DNA of 64,000 nt from Paulownia fortunei (lineage: Eukaryota; Streptophyta; Magnoliopsida; Lamiales; Paulowniaceae), in the NCBI GenBank assembly GCA_019321725.1, contig CM033124.1, forward strand, positions 3,162,001 through 3,226,000, written 5' to 3'. The position numbers were made by a program, and so were the translations under genes. Shown in pieces: positions 1-11,847 of the stretch. The notes beneath the pieces are model-generated. The model saw only the letters and a list, made by a program, of their open reading frames with translations. It did no database searches and was not told the DNA's origin. Numbering within the stretch: the stretch's first letter is position 1; each line of letters begins with the position of its first letter.

Positions 1-499
1 TGAAGAATTGTGCCAATCTCCCGAAAGGCTCACTCTCTTTTCCCGAAGAGTAAATAAAAATGAGAGTAATTCCCAAAGCTTGAAGTCGTGCACTTCTTCT
101 CTCCAAAGGCATAGGTTGCTTCTTCAATCTTTGGAGTTTATATGCAACATCAATTAAATTCGAATCTCCACTTCAAAAGTGTCTAGATACATTGTATAGA
201 ATAATACAAGATATATTAAGATGCTTTCCTTATTAGAAAAAGATCTCAACTTATCTTTGTAAATAAAATCTTTCCATCAATGCAATTTAACCAAATCTGC
301 ATAAGATAAACTAGACAATTAATCTATAGAAGGTAAATCAATAATTCAATTAATTCTTGTGTAAGATAACAAAATTGTCAATCAATGCCAACTAATTAAA
401 TCATAATAAAGTATAATTTTATCATAAACAATTATGATCCTTTCAGTACGCATTAAACTCCATATTCTTATGGTATATTCAAGGGATAGGTAAAGCAGG
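1..499. other. No recognised feature
   Basis: This AT-rich stretch has no open frame I can assign. It could be the decayed 3' part of the adjoining minus-strand copia element, whose reverse transcriptase, RNase H and 3' LTR I could not find, but nothing in it shows this directly. Confidence 0.3.
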
Positions 500-539
500 A
501 GTTTTAGATGACTCAATAGAATTAGCAAATATAATTAGC

Positions 540-1770
540 AAAGGGAAGTTGGTCCTCATGAAATGTGACATCTCAAGAAGTATAGACTCATTTGTTTTCA
601 ATATCGTAGACACAATAACGCTTGTCCATAAGGATACCCAAGAAAGAAGCAACGGATAGATCTAGCATTGAACTTTAAAGTTTTTTGAGCATGTGTGGAA
701 GCAAACAAAAACACCCAACTCTCAAATAGATGTAGTGCGATGGAGATTTAAATAACATCTCATAAGGTGTTCTCCCAAATAAAAGTGGAGTTAGAGCTCG
801 ATTTATCAAATTAGCGGCTATTAAAATGGCATCTCTGGAAAGTGTTTAGGTAAGCAGGCTTGAAAAAGAATGGTGCGTGCAACGTGAAGAAGGTGCCCAT
901 GTTTCTCTTTCTACCACTTTGTTCTGCTGTGGAGTGTTAATGCAACTTGTTTGGTGAATAATCCCCTTTTTAAAATAATAAGTGGGCATATCATTTCTCG
1001 ACCATTGTCACTTTGTATGGCTTTAACTTGCAAAGAAAATTGTGTTTCACAAATTGGATAAAATATTTCAGTAATTTATGATTTCTGATTTACGGTACAC
1101 TAGAAAAACCCAAGTACATCTCGTAGAATCATCCATAATGATAAAATATTATGCTTTATTTGAAGAGTGTGTTCTTTATTTTCGTCAAATATCAGCGTGT
1201 ATTAATTAAAAAGTAATAATAGAAGATATAGAACTCAAAGAAAACTTTTGCCTTTTTTGTTTAGCTGGAGGACCAATGAAATAATTCTCAATATTTGAGG
1301 TTTTGACTTCAAAGGCATTACTAGAAAGTAATTGCTGAACTTTATTTGAAAAGTGGCCTAAACGAGGATGCACAATTGAGAGGATGATACCATGGTAGGT
1401 TGAGACAAGGCTTCTTGAGTTGAGGTCTGATGAAGTAGTATAGACCGTCCCTCTCAGTTCCCTTCTCAATCATCATCTTCAAGCGTTGGTCCTGGATAAC
1501 ACAAGAATTAGAAAATAAAATATTATCGAATAGTGTGAGTGTTCAGAAAGTTTGATGACTGATATTATATTGAAATGAAATGAAGGGACACAAAGGACAT
1601 TAGTTAAGGTCAAGTATGGAGAAAACAAGTAACAAAACTAATGTGGGTTACAGACGCTAAAGATCCATAAGGCAATTTTACACTTTGTCCTTGTACTTTG
1701 GTAGAGAATGTTGAAAAAAATGGTGAATAAACCATATGATCAATGGCTCCACTATCAAGGATCTATGTAG
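540..1770 (-). pseudogene. copia protease and integrase remnant
   Basis: The protease signature DSGAIDHM lies at about 1757-1730. RLGHFSNKVQQLL near 1350 is the GAG-pre-integrase histidine region. The integrase core follows with IQSDNGRE (about 1020-1000), [11 protein letters not shown] with a frameshift (about 930-890), then INRALTPLLFGRTPYEMLF (about 810-755) and DVTFHEDQLP (about 570-545). These match the protease to integrase part of copia polyproteins. Multiple stops and frameshifts make it non-functional. Confidence 0.85.
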
Positions 1771-1984
1771 AACTTTTAAGAGATGACAAAAGATATAGAG
1801 CTTTACCTGATAAATTTGACAATGTAAATGTGTTACCTACATAATTTGCCATGACAGGTTGCTTAGTGTCATTATTCAGGAGGCTCTAAGAGTTGTTGAC
1901 ATTGCTCCTGGTTGAAAGCAAAGTTGTTTGTTTGCTATTTTCCCTCCAAAGAAACTTTATAGGCACTACCTTTCGATTCAGGTT

Positions 1985-3300
1985 TGCTTACTCGATAATC
2001 CAAAGGCATGCTAGAAATGTAATAACACCATTCGATAGTGTGGCCTACCCAGCCACAATGCTCACACTTGGGATGCTCCTTTTTGTTTTCCATGTTCTTA
2101 TGTTCCCTCCATTCTGAGTATTCAAATTCCTTTTTTGTGCGACGGCTATTTCTTCAGGAAAATTAATTTTGGTTGAATATACTACTTGTTGCCTTTCTTC
2201 TTGGAGAACAAAAGAATATGTTTTGTTCATGGTCATCAATCGGTCTATCAATAGGATTTCCCCATGTATTCCTGAGTGAGATTCATTGAGACCCATAAAA
2301 AAACTTAATTATTCTTTGATTTGTTGATGTTAATGAATTTCTTTGCTGCACCGCAAGAACAATTTGGTGTTGACTAAAGTGAACTAAGTTCATCCAATAA
2401 CCCCTTCAATTTGGTTAAATAAGTTGCAACAGACATGGTGTCTTAACCAAATTGTGTATTTCATGCTAAAAGAGTGTTCGGCTGAGTTTATAAACTCTTT
2501 AAAATATCGTATAATATATTTGAGAGTTTAAAAGGTCTCTTAAAATGTTTGATAATTTTTTTAGAAAAAGAGCTTATAAGTTTGAATTTTGGGAGCTATA
2601 AGTTAGAAAAAGAGCTATAAGGTCTCTTAACATTCATTTTGGGAGCTTTTAGAAAAAGGTCCCAAAATGAATGTTAGAATTTTACAAGTTATATTTTTAA
2701 AAAAGTAAGGTGATCCTAACTTATTTTTAAATAAGATCTTATTTTAACAAATTCTAATTTTGATAATTTAAATTAAAAATTTGTCATTATTAATATTTTA
2801 AAAGTTTCATAATCTTATTTTATTCAATTATTTCTATTAATTTTTAAAATAAAACCTAACATTTTATAAAATTCAAAAATATTTTATAAGATACATGAGC
2901 TTATAAGATTTTTTAAATAAATTTAGTCAAATACTCTTTCAATCTGATGGAGGTGTAGACAATTCACTTGTGCAAATTTTTCTTTCAAAGCTGTCAAAAT
3001 CTCATGCGCTAAATCACAATAATAAACACTATTTAAGCAGCCGTGATTTTACCATATCGTTGTATCGTGTCCATTGTTGGAAATTTGCATAAGATGAAGC
3101 TAGTTTTGAGATGCTTCCATCAATGAAACCAATCTTGTTCTTTGTACTTAGAGCCATTATCATTGAACGACTCAAAGTATTGTAATTTTCTTTTGTTAGT
3201 TGCTGAGAAAGAAGCACTACTCAATGATCAAAGTTATGAAAAAATAGCGGGCTATACGGATCTTCATGACTAGAAGAAGTTTTCTGTTTGCCATGGAATG
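1985..3300 (-). pseudogene. copia gag remnant with CCHC zinc knuckle
   Basis: The N-terminal part near 3300-3029 contains LTKENYNTLSRSMIMALS and FIDGSI, the conserved copia gag start (LTGENYxTWSRSM). The middle part (about 2300-2200) has MGLNESHSGI and VLQEERQ. A CCHC knuckle, CEHCGWVGHTIEWC, lies near 2070-2030. There are in-frame stops (for example after HNFDH) and a 470-bp MITE insertion, so this is a pseudogene. Its role would have been to form the virus-like particle and bind element RNA. Confidence 0.85.
2468..2935. mobile_element. MITE inside copia gag, hAT-like
   Basis: The ends form imperfect terminal inverted repeats: AGAGTGTTCGGCTGAGTTTAT on the left and, inverted, AGAGTATTTGACTAAATTTAT on the right. 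The flanks carry a possible imperfect 8-bp target duplication (ttcatgct and ttcaatct), which suggests hAT. Inside is a perfect 16-bp stem (2629-2644 with 2660-2675) around a 15-nt loop. The gag frame resumes on both sides, so the inserted segment is well delimited. Confidence 0.6.
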
Positions 3301-3407
3301 ATACCGGATGATGATAAATGAAAAGAGACTTGTGTTTGTTGGATTGAACAAATAAGGAAGGAAAATTCGGCGAAATGAGCGAGAAATTCAGGCCGCAGTG
3401 AATTGTG

Positions 3408-3419
3408 GCTGTGATACCA
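3408..3419 (-). other. Primer-binding site, initiator tRNA-Met type
   Basis: The minus strand reads TGGTATCACAGC, one mismatch from TGGTATCAGAGC, the usual plant copia PBS complementary to initiator methionine tRNA. It lies directly inside the inferred LTR. Confidence 0.6.
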
Positions 3420-3421
3420 TA

Positions 3422-3616
3422 ACAAACAGGAGAATAAGGAAAAGGTGTTTTGTACCCATTTAGAAATGAGGACTTGTTCATACATATATACTTCAAAGCA
3501 GTGACACCCACAAATCAAGGATGATAAACAATGAAAAACATAAAATGAGTAATTACTGTAAAATAGATATGGTATAAAACTAATTACAATTGATGTATAT
3601 ATATCACTCTTTAACA
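3422..3616 (-). mobile_element. 5' LTR of the copia element
   Basis: On the minus strand the segment opens with TGTTAAAGAGTG, a common copia LTR start, and stops just before a primer-binding site. It would be only about 195 bp, short even for copia. The terminal CA has decayed. No second LTR was found, so the boundaries are inferred from the start motif and the PBS. Confidence 0.5.
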
Positions 3617-3917
3617 TCATCTCATTAGGTTTAGTGTTAAATAAAATTTGGGGTCAAATAGATTAAGACTTTGATTATAGAGGGTGCAAAATGCTATATT
3701 CAGTATAATAGAGGGTAAAGTGGGTTAGTTTTTTGACAAAGATACAAGGGTTTTTTTTATCCATTCAACTTAACTTTTAATGTAAAAGGTTAATTGACGA
3801 TTTAATTTGTAAAAGGATATTTGACACCAACTTTAGTACTAGGGGCAAACTGAATTTATCCAAACAAAAGAGAAGGGGAGATTTTACAATGCATGTTACA
3901 TTTGCAACAAAATCAAA

Positions 3918-3923
3918 TTTAAT
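3918..3923 (-). terminator. Possible poly(A) signal of the CYP706 gene
   Basis: The minus strand reads ATTAAA about 105 nt beyond the P450 stop. It is the only near-consensus signal I see in the first 150 nt of the presumed 3' UTR. This is inferred from position only. Confidence 0.3.
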
Positions 3924-4026
3924 AAAAGTACAAATAAGAACCCACTTGCAATAAAATCATAGAAATTACAGATGTTTGAGTGATTGAACATCTCCGCCAT
4001 TCTTAACTGTCGATTCAAATATGAAA

Positions 4027-5742
4027 TCACACGTATAAATTTGAATCAGGTAACCTGGGATTGGGTATAACAACCAATGGTGTAGTTTTCCTCAAAAGAA
4101 TCTCAAACGTCTCCGACATATTAAGAGTTTCACCTTCTGGTAATCTCCAATCAAAAGAATGCAAAAGTGAAGCCAGGAAATAAATTAGCATTCTCTCTGC
4201 CAGGGGCAAGCCAGCACATATCCTTCTCCCGGATCCAAACGGGAGATAATGAAAATTTTTACCCCTAAAATCCCATTTTCCATTGTCATCTAGGAATCTC
4301 TCTGGCTTGAATTTCGTTGGATTATCCCAAATGGAAGGATCCCTTTGGATCGACCAGGCATTTATCAACACCCTTGTATTCTTCAAGATTGTGTATCCCC
4401 CTACTGTGGAAGATTGGGCTGGAGACCTCGGAACTAGGAGGGGTACTGCAGGATGTAATCGCAATGTTTCCTTAAGAACTGCTTCCAAATACTTCAATTT
4501 TGGCATATGGAACTCTTCAATTATGTTGTTCAATCCCACGACGTCGGATAATTCCTTTTGTGCCTTGGCCATGACCTCCGGATTATTCATAAGCTCAGCC
4601 ACTGCCCACTCAAGTGTTGTTGCCGTGGTTTCAGTCCCGCCAGTTACGATATCCTATAAGTTGATGAACAAATCTTAAGAATTACATATTCAATAAATCA
4701 AGTTTAGCAGCATCTTTACATAATTTCTTAACCAATATATTTATTTTTATATTAATTCTGCAAACCTTGGCAAATGTAATATATGCACTTGAATTGATCA
4801 AGCCAAACAGAATATTTTGCTTAAGAATATAACAGAAACTAAGCTTACCATCAATATGGCCTTGATTTGTCCATCACTGATTGACATCTCTGAATCTTCT
4901 TTCTCCTTTAGCTCTAACAGGATTTGCAGAAAGTCCTTCTTTCCTTCTTTCTTGGTTTCTCCAGATAACTTCTTTTTATGTTCAACAATAACAGTGTCAA
5001 AAATCTTGTCCAACGAATGCATATACCTCTCCATCTGTTTCTTTACTCCTTGAATATCAAGCCCGGCAAGAACTGGATAAAAATCAGAAATATTTGGCTT
5101 TCCAAATAAATCTGTAATCTTTGAGACCAGGACCCGGAACTCTGCTGCAATAGCAAGCCCTTCAATTGTTCCACCCCACAACATGTTCATTATGACATTA
5201 AGTTCAGTTCGAAAAGACAATTCACCAATTTCAATGGGCTTTCCCATCTCGGTGTAGACATGTCTGATGGCCTTTCTGACCTCGTCCTTACGAAGACTAG
5301 AAGATGCCTCGAGACTTCTGTTACTCAGCATCTCTTGAACTAATATTTTTCGCATCACACGCCACTGGGAATTGGGCTGCGACCACCCGATGTCATTTCC
5401 ACCATAACTGGCAACGAATGCTGCAACGGGAGTATCACGATTAGCGAAAACCGCGTCTTGATCGCGAACCACCTCCTTTACGAGGGATGGTGAGCTGATC
5501 ACAACGCACAGTTTGTTCCCAAGATAGAGCTTGTATATTGGACCATATTTGTGCCCCAAATCTGTGAACTGATGGTGTAAATTGTTGCCAAGAAATGGCA
5601 AATATCCGACGATTGGCAGGCCCCGGGGCCCTGGTGGGGAGGGAGGAGTTTTTCCTCCAGGCTTTAGTAAGGCTTTTATGTACCAGATAATGGACATTAC
5701 CAGAATTGAGACTGAAAGGGTTGCCACATAGAACTGATCCAT
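4027..5742 (-). CDS. Cytochrome P450, CYP706-type monooxygenase
   Basis: Membrane-anchored haem monooxygenase of the endoplasmic reticulum. Exon 1 is 5742-4849, exon 2 is 4653-4027, and the 195-bp intron has GT (4848) and AG (4654) in phase 0. The 506-residue product has an N-terminal hydrophobic anchor (about residues 4-24), the PPSPPGPRGLP hinge, I-helix GGTETT at the start of exon 2, the K-helix ETLR, PERF and the haem loop FGSGRRICAG with its cysteine ligand. VFANRDTP and YGGNDIGW are typical of CYP706. The ATG at 5742 is chosen because the frame upstream has no ATG. The family is known for oxidising sesquiterpenes and related terpenoids; this enzyme's substrate cannot be read from the sequence. 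All key residues are present, so it looks functional. Confidence 0.95.
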
Positions 5743-5773
5743 CTTTTTGGCTAGTTCACCAACTGGTTTTGAA

Positions 5774-5857
5774 TTAGTATTTATTGCTGCAGGGGAAGCT
5801 TGCAATCTCAGGGTATTTCATAAAGATTTCTTATATGATAGCTTCAGAATGGTCCAT
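5774..5857 (-). promoter_or_regulatory. Two uORFs in the CYP706 leader
   Basis: Two short upstream reading frames precede the P450 ATG. uORF1 (5857-5831) encodes MDHSEAII. uORF2 (5821-5774) encodes a 15-residue peptide starting MKYPEIAS and stops 31 nt before the P450 ATG. If transcription starts about 30 nt below the TATA box at 5901, both lie in the mRNA and should reduce translation of the main frame. The transcription start is inferred. Confidence 0.5.
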
Positions 5858-5900
5858 GCCTACTTTTTTTATACTACTTACAATGCTAGTTCCCTGTTCT

Positions 5901-5907
5901 CTATATA
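5901..5907 (-). promoter_or_regulatory. TATA box of the CYP706 gene
   Basis: The minus strand reads AATATATAG about 160 nt upstream of the P450 ATG, a plausible distance for a leader of about 130 nt. No competing TATA motif is closer to the ATG. No reporter or transcript evidence is visible. Confidence 0.45.
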
Positions 5908-7525
5908 TTTTCCGACTAATATCTTATATTATTAGGATTTTTTTTTTTAATTTGGATTCGATTTGGTTGAATACATTAATCGGATTTACAGTTGTTATTT
6001 TTGACGTTCCAATAAAAGTGGTCAACTATAATATATACAAATTCAATGTCTCTTTTAATGTAAGTCGTTGAGTTCTATGAAATTTACTATAAGTGGTTTT
6101 GATATTAATAATTACACATGTGCCTATCTTACTTGCTCAAATCAGGCAACTTGGATGTGCTGGTATAATTAACTCCACTCCACAAACATGGCTAATAAAA
6201 AAAACATTGCTTACTAATAAACACAACTATATTCAATTCGGAATAAAAAAGATAAGTTATGTGTAGTTGACTTTCTTGGAATAAACGAAAACGTCTCTTT
6301 CAATATTAATACTTATATCTCATTGATCTTGCAACTTGTATAACTTAGAGTTTATGATCATTCAATAATTTGCTTGGAGTCTTAAATTTTGGCTAATGAA
6401 GTCTTAACTAAGTGGTAAGATTTAGCTTTGGAGATTTTAGAAGTTTTAGATTTGAGTTCTATTTAAATATTTGTGTTTGTTTATATTAATTGCAGTTCAT
6501 AATAAATTATTTATAGTTGTTAAAAGTAGATTCTTGATTACTTGTTTATTTTTTATAATTAGTATTGATTTTATAAGATACTAACTAGATGTTTTCCAGT
6601 GTAGCTTGTGATGAAATTTGAACTTTGGAATTCACTCTTCTTGACAGCTGAATTTTTGATAAATACCTCCCTCTAGTACACTTAGTCAAAAACTTTAGTA
6701 AAATTGTATGTAAAAATAAAAATGCCCATATCCGTGTAGGAAAAAAGTATGATTCTTAAAACACTACAGAATTCTTAAAACACTAAAAAATTTCAAGTCC
6801 TTTGTTTTTTCATATATAAATCAAGTGTATCTTTTATGGACTATTGAACTTCATAATTTAGAGTTTAGTCTCTCATTTCTTTTAAAGTTCTATATTCAAA
6901 CTATGATCCCGCTTAATGTTCCCAAAATTATGTACTTATTTTATACACACATGGTAGTTTGTACAATTTGTTTTAGTGAATATGGCTAAACTTTAATTGT
7001 TATCACTTACTTAAAATTTATGCATTTTTTTTTTTTTAAAAAACCAAGTGTTTCCATTCGTATGCATATTAGTATTCTCTAGGAAACGTGTCATATTTAT
7101 CTAAAACTTAATTTCTTGGGAAGTTAATCAATATTATTTATATTATTGAAAATGGTCTTAAATTAAAAGTTTGGTCTTCCATTTCGTTTTTGATATTATA
7201 TAATACTTTATCTTATGATAAATTTAAGATATTTTGAGCATAATGGGTAGAGCTAAAAACTTTGAATTTGAATCTTATGTTTTTTACAATGTTAATTTTA
7301 AAAATTGATGTTCAATCCATTTTAAAAATGATAGATTATTTTCATATATACTAGGCTACATGTTTTTGGTCTTCAATATAATTTTTTCTAACCTTTGATT
7401 TAATAGAGATGGGAGGTCCTTACAAACTTAAAATTTGTCGAAGCAAATTACTCCAAAATGCACAAATCAATTTTCCATGAACACTCTGTCTCTCTAAATT
7501 AGTCCTCCCTTTGCATGTTTTAAAC

Positions 7526-7536
7526 CACACACACAG

Positions 7537-7582
<46 letters not shown>
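7526..7582. repeat. Compound (CA)n(TA)n microsatellite
   Basis: A run of CA dinucleotides with one interruption passes directly into a run of TA dinucleotides, about 57 bp in all. It should be length-variable. Confidence 0.95.
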
Positions 7583-7587
<5 letters not shown>

Positions 7588-8251
7588 TGAAAAACCAAAA
7601 TAAATAAATAAACAAATAAATATCATTTGCACAAGTTGAACTCGGTTGAAATAATATATTCCTCCCTTACCACATTAATTTTCTCTCTACAAATTCGTTG
7701 TTCGTGATATTTTTGCTTAATTTGTTTTTTGTTTTTTTTTTTCTCTTTTGAAGATATGCTAACTCTATTATTTTTACTAATCACTCAATAGTATTTTAGA
7801 TCATGAAAATTATAGCTGTGTATTCAATTTTTTGAAAACTGTTCTATTTTATCTTAAAAAATGATTATGGCCTTGTTTGGAGGATCAAATAAGTGTTGAA
7901 ATAAGATTTAAATTTTTTAATACTCACAACAATTCAAATATTGTGATTCTAACTCATACGTACGTCAGTATATTAATTGTTGTCACTGTCAAGCTGTCAA
8001 TGTGTACCATAATTTATATAGTAAGAAGTCAAGTCTATAGAGTGTTTTGCAATTAAAAGATAATCTAAATAATTTGATTCTCTTTATAAGTTTTTAATTT
8101 AGAATTGATGTTCGACCATTATTGTTAGTTAATTAGATCATATTAATATGACGTGTTACATGTAACGAAAACTATTGTTGATGTTGAAAGTTATTGCGTG
8201 ACCTAGCACCCTACTAGCTCGCGTGACATCGAAAATATACCAGCTTCGTCT

Positions 8252-8283
8252 CTGTTAGCATGTCCGCACGCGCATGCTAACAG
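8252..8283. repeat. 11-bp perfect hairpin
   Basis: CTGTTAGCATG (8252-8262) and CATGCTAACAG (8273-8283) pair perfectly around a 10-nt GC-rich loop. A third, partial copy of the arm (GCATGCTAACT) follows at about 8288-8298. No transcript or coding context is evident. Confidence 0.6.
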
Positions 8284-8470
8284 TAATGCATGCTAACTGG
8301 AAATTAATGCATGTAGATGGTTCTCAACCATGTTAAGAGGAAACATGAAGAATCATAGGTTTTTTTTTTTAACCGCCTAAGTGGGGGTTCATGGCACAAT
8401 TCAACCCATTTTATTAAATTTTAAAAAATTCAACCATTATACAAAAGAAAAGAAAATATAAAAGCAAAAC

Positions 8471-8719
8471 ATGAAAATAAATAAAGAGTACTGTTTCTTT
8501 ACAAAAATGAAAGCAAATAAGGCAATTACAGCATTTGGGAATTTATCACACCATTACAGTCAATATTTTTTGGAAGACCTGGACATGGATATAGTAATCC
8601 TCCGTATGAATTGTAATCTCCTGAAAAACTTCACCTATGAAGAGTTTATGATTTTGCCTCCTCAAAGATTTCAACCTCGAAAAAATCATGGTATTAAATG
8701 TACTCCGTACAAGAATTAC
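8471..8719 (+). pseudogene. Unrecognised short ORF cut by a solo LTR
   Basis: An 83-residue open frame without a recognisable domain. A solo LTR inserted at its end: removing the LTR and one TSD copy extends the frame by only a few codons (LQGLI) before a stop. It may be a remnant exon or chance. I do not recognise it. Confidence 0.15.
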
Positions 8720-10351
8720 TAATGAGTGGATTTATACATATTAATTGAATATCATTTGCTTAATTTTTTTGTTAGTTTTCGAGTGTTTATATTACTTTTT
8801 ATGCATTTAGTTTGAAATATTGTAGGTAATGACAAAATGAGAAGAAAATGAAAAAAAACATAAAACTTGGTTAAAATTTAGAATAATCCAGTTTATGGTG
8901 CTATTGAGGGGAGTGTTTGTATTTCAATCATAACATTTTGCTCCAATATCATTTTGACTTGATTCTTGAATCATTGAAAATCAAAGAAATAGGTCTATAA
9001 GTTCTAAGTTTATCAAAAAATCTAGTTCTTTTTATTTCAATGAGAAAATTCAGGTTAAAATGTCTATACTTGACCGTAACTTTCTGGTTTGACATATTTG
9101 AGTATTACAAGCATAACACTTTCCATAGATTTCATATTGAGTTGATTCAAGTGCCTATCGAAAGCCAAGATATAGGGATACAATTCATGTGAAGACCCCA
9201 AAAGCCTCTTTGACATAAAATATGATAAAAAATCGATTAAAAGTTGCTATAGGTGCTGTAGACACGGTCCTTGGGTAGCAAGTGTAGCGCCTAGGCGCTG
9301 CAGACACTGTTTTGGACAGAATGGGCAACGCATAGGCACTGCAGCGCCTAGGCGCGGGCGGACAAGTAAGGGCAAAATCATCATTTTTTTCTCTTTAGAA
9401 CATCTCCCATTTGATTTTTAAGATCTCAAAAGCCTCAATTTCATATTTTTTAGGGAGGAAGAGAGGAGAAGAGTGAAAACAAGCCAAGAAATAAGAATAA
9501 GAAGAAAAGAAGATGAGAAATCTTTTTCAAGAGTTGAGAAGAAGATATTTATAAAGAAAGAAACTCATCTTACTTCCAAGTTTAACTTCATTTTCATCTT
9601 TCTCTCATTAATTATATTTATGAATATTGTTAAGTTATCTTTTATTTGTATAATCATTAACTAATTTATTTTTCTAGGGTTGTGATGTAATCTAATTATG
9701 ATGTTTTGAATATTTGCATTAATTTAATTTTTGATTTAATTTTCAAGTTGAATTTTCTAGATTATTGTTATTGCTTTCAATTACTTGGCCATTAATTGAA
9801 TGATTTGTTAATCATATTGACTCAGGAGGTGATATATATGTCTAGTTTTATGTGTAAAAAATTATAAATTGTATATAAGATATGAATATACTTACATGAT
9901 TTGTGTAATCTTGTTTGAGATCCATAAAACCTAATGAATTGTTAATTGTTGTAATTCATATAGGAATATAGTGGGTTAGCAATTCATAATATTTTCATTA
10001 GACCTCAGAAAAGGTTAGTGGATAATATAGGGATTCTCGACTATCACTTGAGAAATAAATTGAGGTTGATGAGATAAATTATTAAATTCAAACTAATTAT
10101 GGTGAAATCATGACCTTAAGTTCTTAAGTTAGTGAATTTTATTTTTAAATGATTTTTATCATTGGTTTAATTTATTTTAGTTAAATTTAGTTTGTAATTA
10201 TAAACACCTCCTTTCATTTATTCAAATAAAATTAAAATTAACATAATTTCGATACTTAATAATTTAATAATTCTTGTAGAATAATATTTAATTATTATTT
10301 TATTACTTATTAATGATAACATGCAATTGCGTTACTAAAATACACGCATCA
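8720..10351 (+). mobile_element. Solo LTR of an Athila-type gypsy element, perfect TSD
   Basis: The 1632-bp segment opens TAATGAGTGG (decayed from TGATGAGTGG) and ends in CA. It is flanked by identical 5-bp target duplications ATTAC (8715-8719 and 10352-10356). No primer-binding site follows, so it is a solo LTR left by LTR-LTR recombination. Homologous LTRs lie at 13228-15025 (inverted), 31987-33672 and 41479-43149. All contain a GC-rich core with GCGCCTAGGCGCTGCAG-like motifs, here at about 9290-9360. Confidence 0.9.
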
Positions 10352-10356
10352 ATTAC

Positions 10357-11847
10357 CTTCAGGGCTTGATTTAAAAAACATATATTCAAATGGCGGCAAA
10401 CCCTATTGCCAGTAAGTGCCATTTCTATTTCACTAACTTCAAAACCTTTATCCCAAAATCTTCATCTGTAAAATCATTTGCGTTTTTGGAGATAAGGGTT
10501 TGTTGTATTATATCATAATTGAGTTTATATATCACCATAAATATCAAAAAGTAGTCTTGCCAAATATTGGCCAAGCCTTCCAATAAATACTTAGACTGGC
10601 TATTTATTACAACTAATGATTTCGGCACACAAATTCATTGTGCGCTCTTAAATTTCCAAAATTATGCCATTTCAAAATTTTCATTTTCACATTTTTTAAC
10701 TTCTCGAAAGCTGATAGTGGGTTCCATATGCTCATCAATATAGAGTGCTAAAATCTTAAAAAATATGAAATTAAGAAATTGTTTATCTTCACATTTTTGT
10801 ATGTTAAATATAGTTTTTAACTATTTTTATATATTTTTGGATTTGTGATGAGTTGAGGAAATAAACATAGTCAAGTATTAGACAAATGTAATAAAAAATA
10901 TCATAGAGAGGAAAAAATGTTGGAAGAGAGGAAAAAGAGATCAAAAAGCTACAATGTTATTTAAATGAAAAAGAAATTGAAGATAGAACGAGGGAGAGAA
11001 TCTATATATAATAAAATAGAAATTGTTAGACTATCCACCTAAACCCCAAATTTTCACACATTGGTCAGTGAAAAGCTTAAGAATTTGTATATTTTATACT
11101 AGCATAAATCCATGCTACAAACACAAATGATATCAATATTATACTTGCAAAATATACGAAAGAAATATCAAAACTTAGATTTGTATGAAGATCTATAAGT
11201 AATAACTTAATTACAATTATACAAGGATTAGTTATACTTACCATATTTATAAAATAGTTAAACTACCAACTGTGCCTTCGCTATTTAACCATTACAAAAA
11301 TCTTCCTTTGAGTTTATCACGTTTACCAAAGTTTTGTTGGCGTTAGGATTTTGGACGAAAAATAATGGTACTAACAAAAAATTTATAGTAGACTTTCTAT
11401 TTTGCCCCTAATGCAACCGTCTTTCATTTTGAAGATTAAAATACTATTGATAAGATTTGAAATTTAGAGATGGCATAAATATAATAACTCGATTCATAAA
11501 AAGAAAAAAATATAATGAAATATTATTTAAAAAATATAGCTATTTGATGGAAAAAATCAACCATTGCTAACTCTTTTTTGCCCAGCTAAATATATAATAG
11601 ATTGACATAATTACATTTATCATACAAAAATGATTTGCTCAAATACTTCTAATAGGACTAAATAAAAAAAAGACGTGCAATCAATAAATAATTAGAATTA
11701 ATGTAGAAAATGATTAAAATATTTTCTTATTCTTTACCTCTTAGGTTTTATTTTTTATTTTTTCTCTCGTTTTATATTTTTTTCCACTATTATTTTTCTT
11801 CTCTTCTTGAATATGTCAATGTCTTACGAAGCACTTTTCGTTTGTAT
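10357..11847. other. AT-rich sequence without recognised genes
   Basis: Several short frames are present but none has a recognisable domain. The 67-codon minus-strand frame at 10425-10628 matches nothing I know. Confidence 0.4.

Larger units (their letters stand above)
500..3616 (-). mobile_element. Degenerate Ty1/copia LTR retrotransposon, 5' part
   Basis: Reading the minus strand from high to low coordinates gives, in copia order, a 5' LTR, a primer-binding site, gag with a CCHC knuckle, the protease signature, the GAG-pre-integrase histidines and the integrase. Stops and frameshifts break it throughout, so it is dead. Reverse transcriptase, RNase H and the 3' LTR are missing or unrecognisable below position 500. 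A MITE splits gag. The assignment to copia rests on domain order, with protease and integrase before any reverse transcriptase. Confidence 0.85.
5910..8470. other. AT-rich intergenic sequence
   Basis: I see no gene. Two short stretches (6405-6460 and 7238-7285) resemble decayed tRNA-like SINE heads, with a box-A-like AGTGGTAAGA or TGGGTAGAGC followed by a box-B-like TTGAATTTGAATC. They are too degenerate to call. A microsatellite and a hairpin are listed separately. Confidence 0.4.

Noticed and set aside
4283..4678. 131-codon plus-strand frame
   Set aside because: It is the antisense shadow of P450 exon 2.
5743..5805. 21-residue N-terminal extension of the P450
   Set aside because: The upstream frame is open but has no ATG (it begins at TTG), and a uORF overlaps it; ATG at 5742 gives the normal family length.
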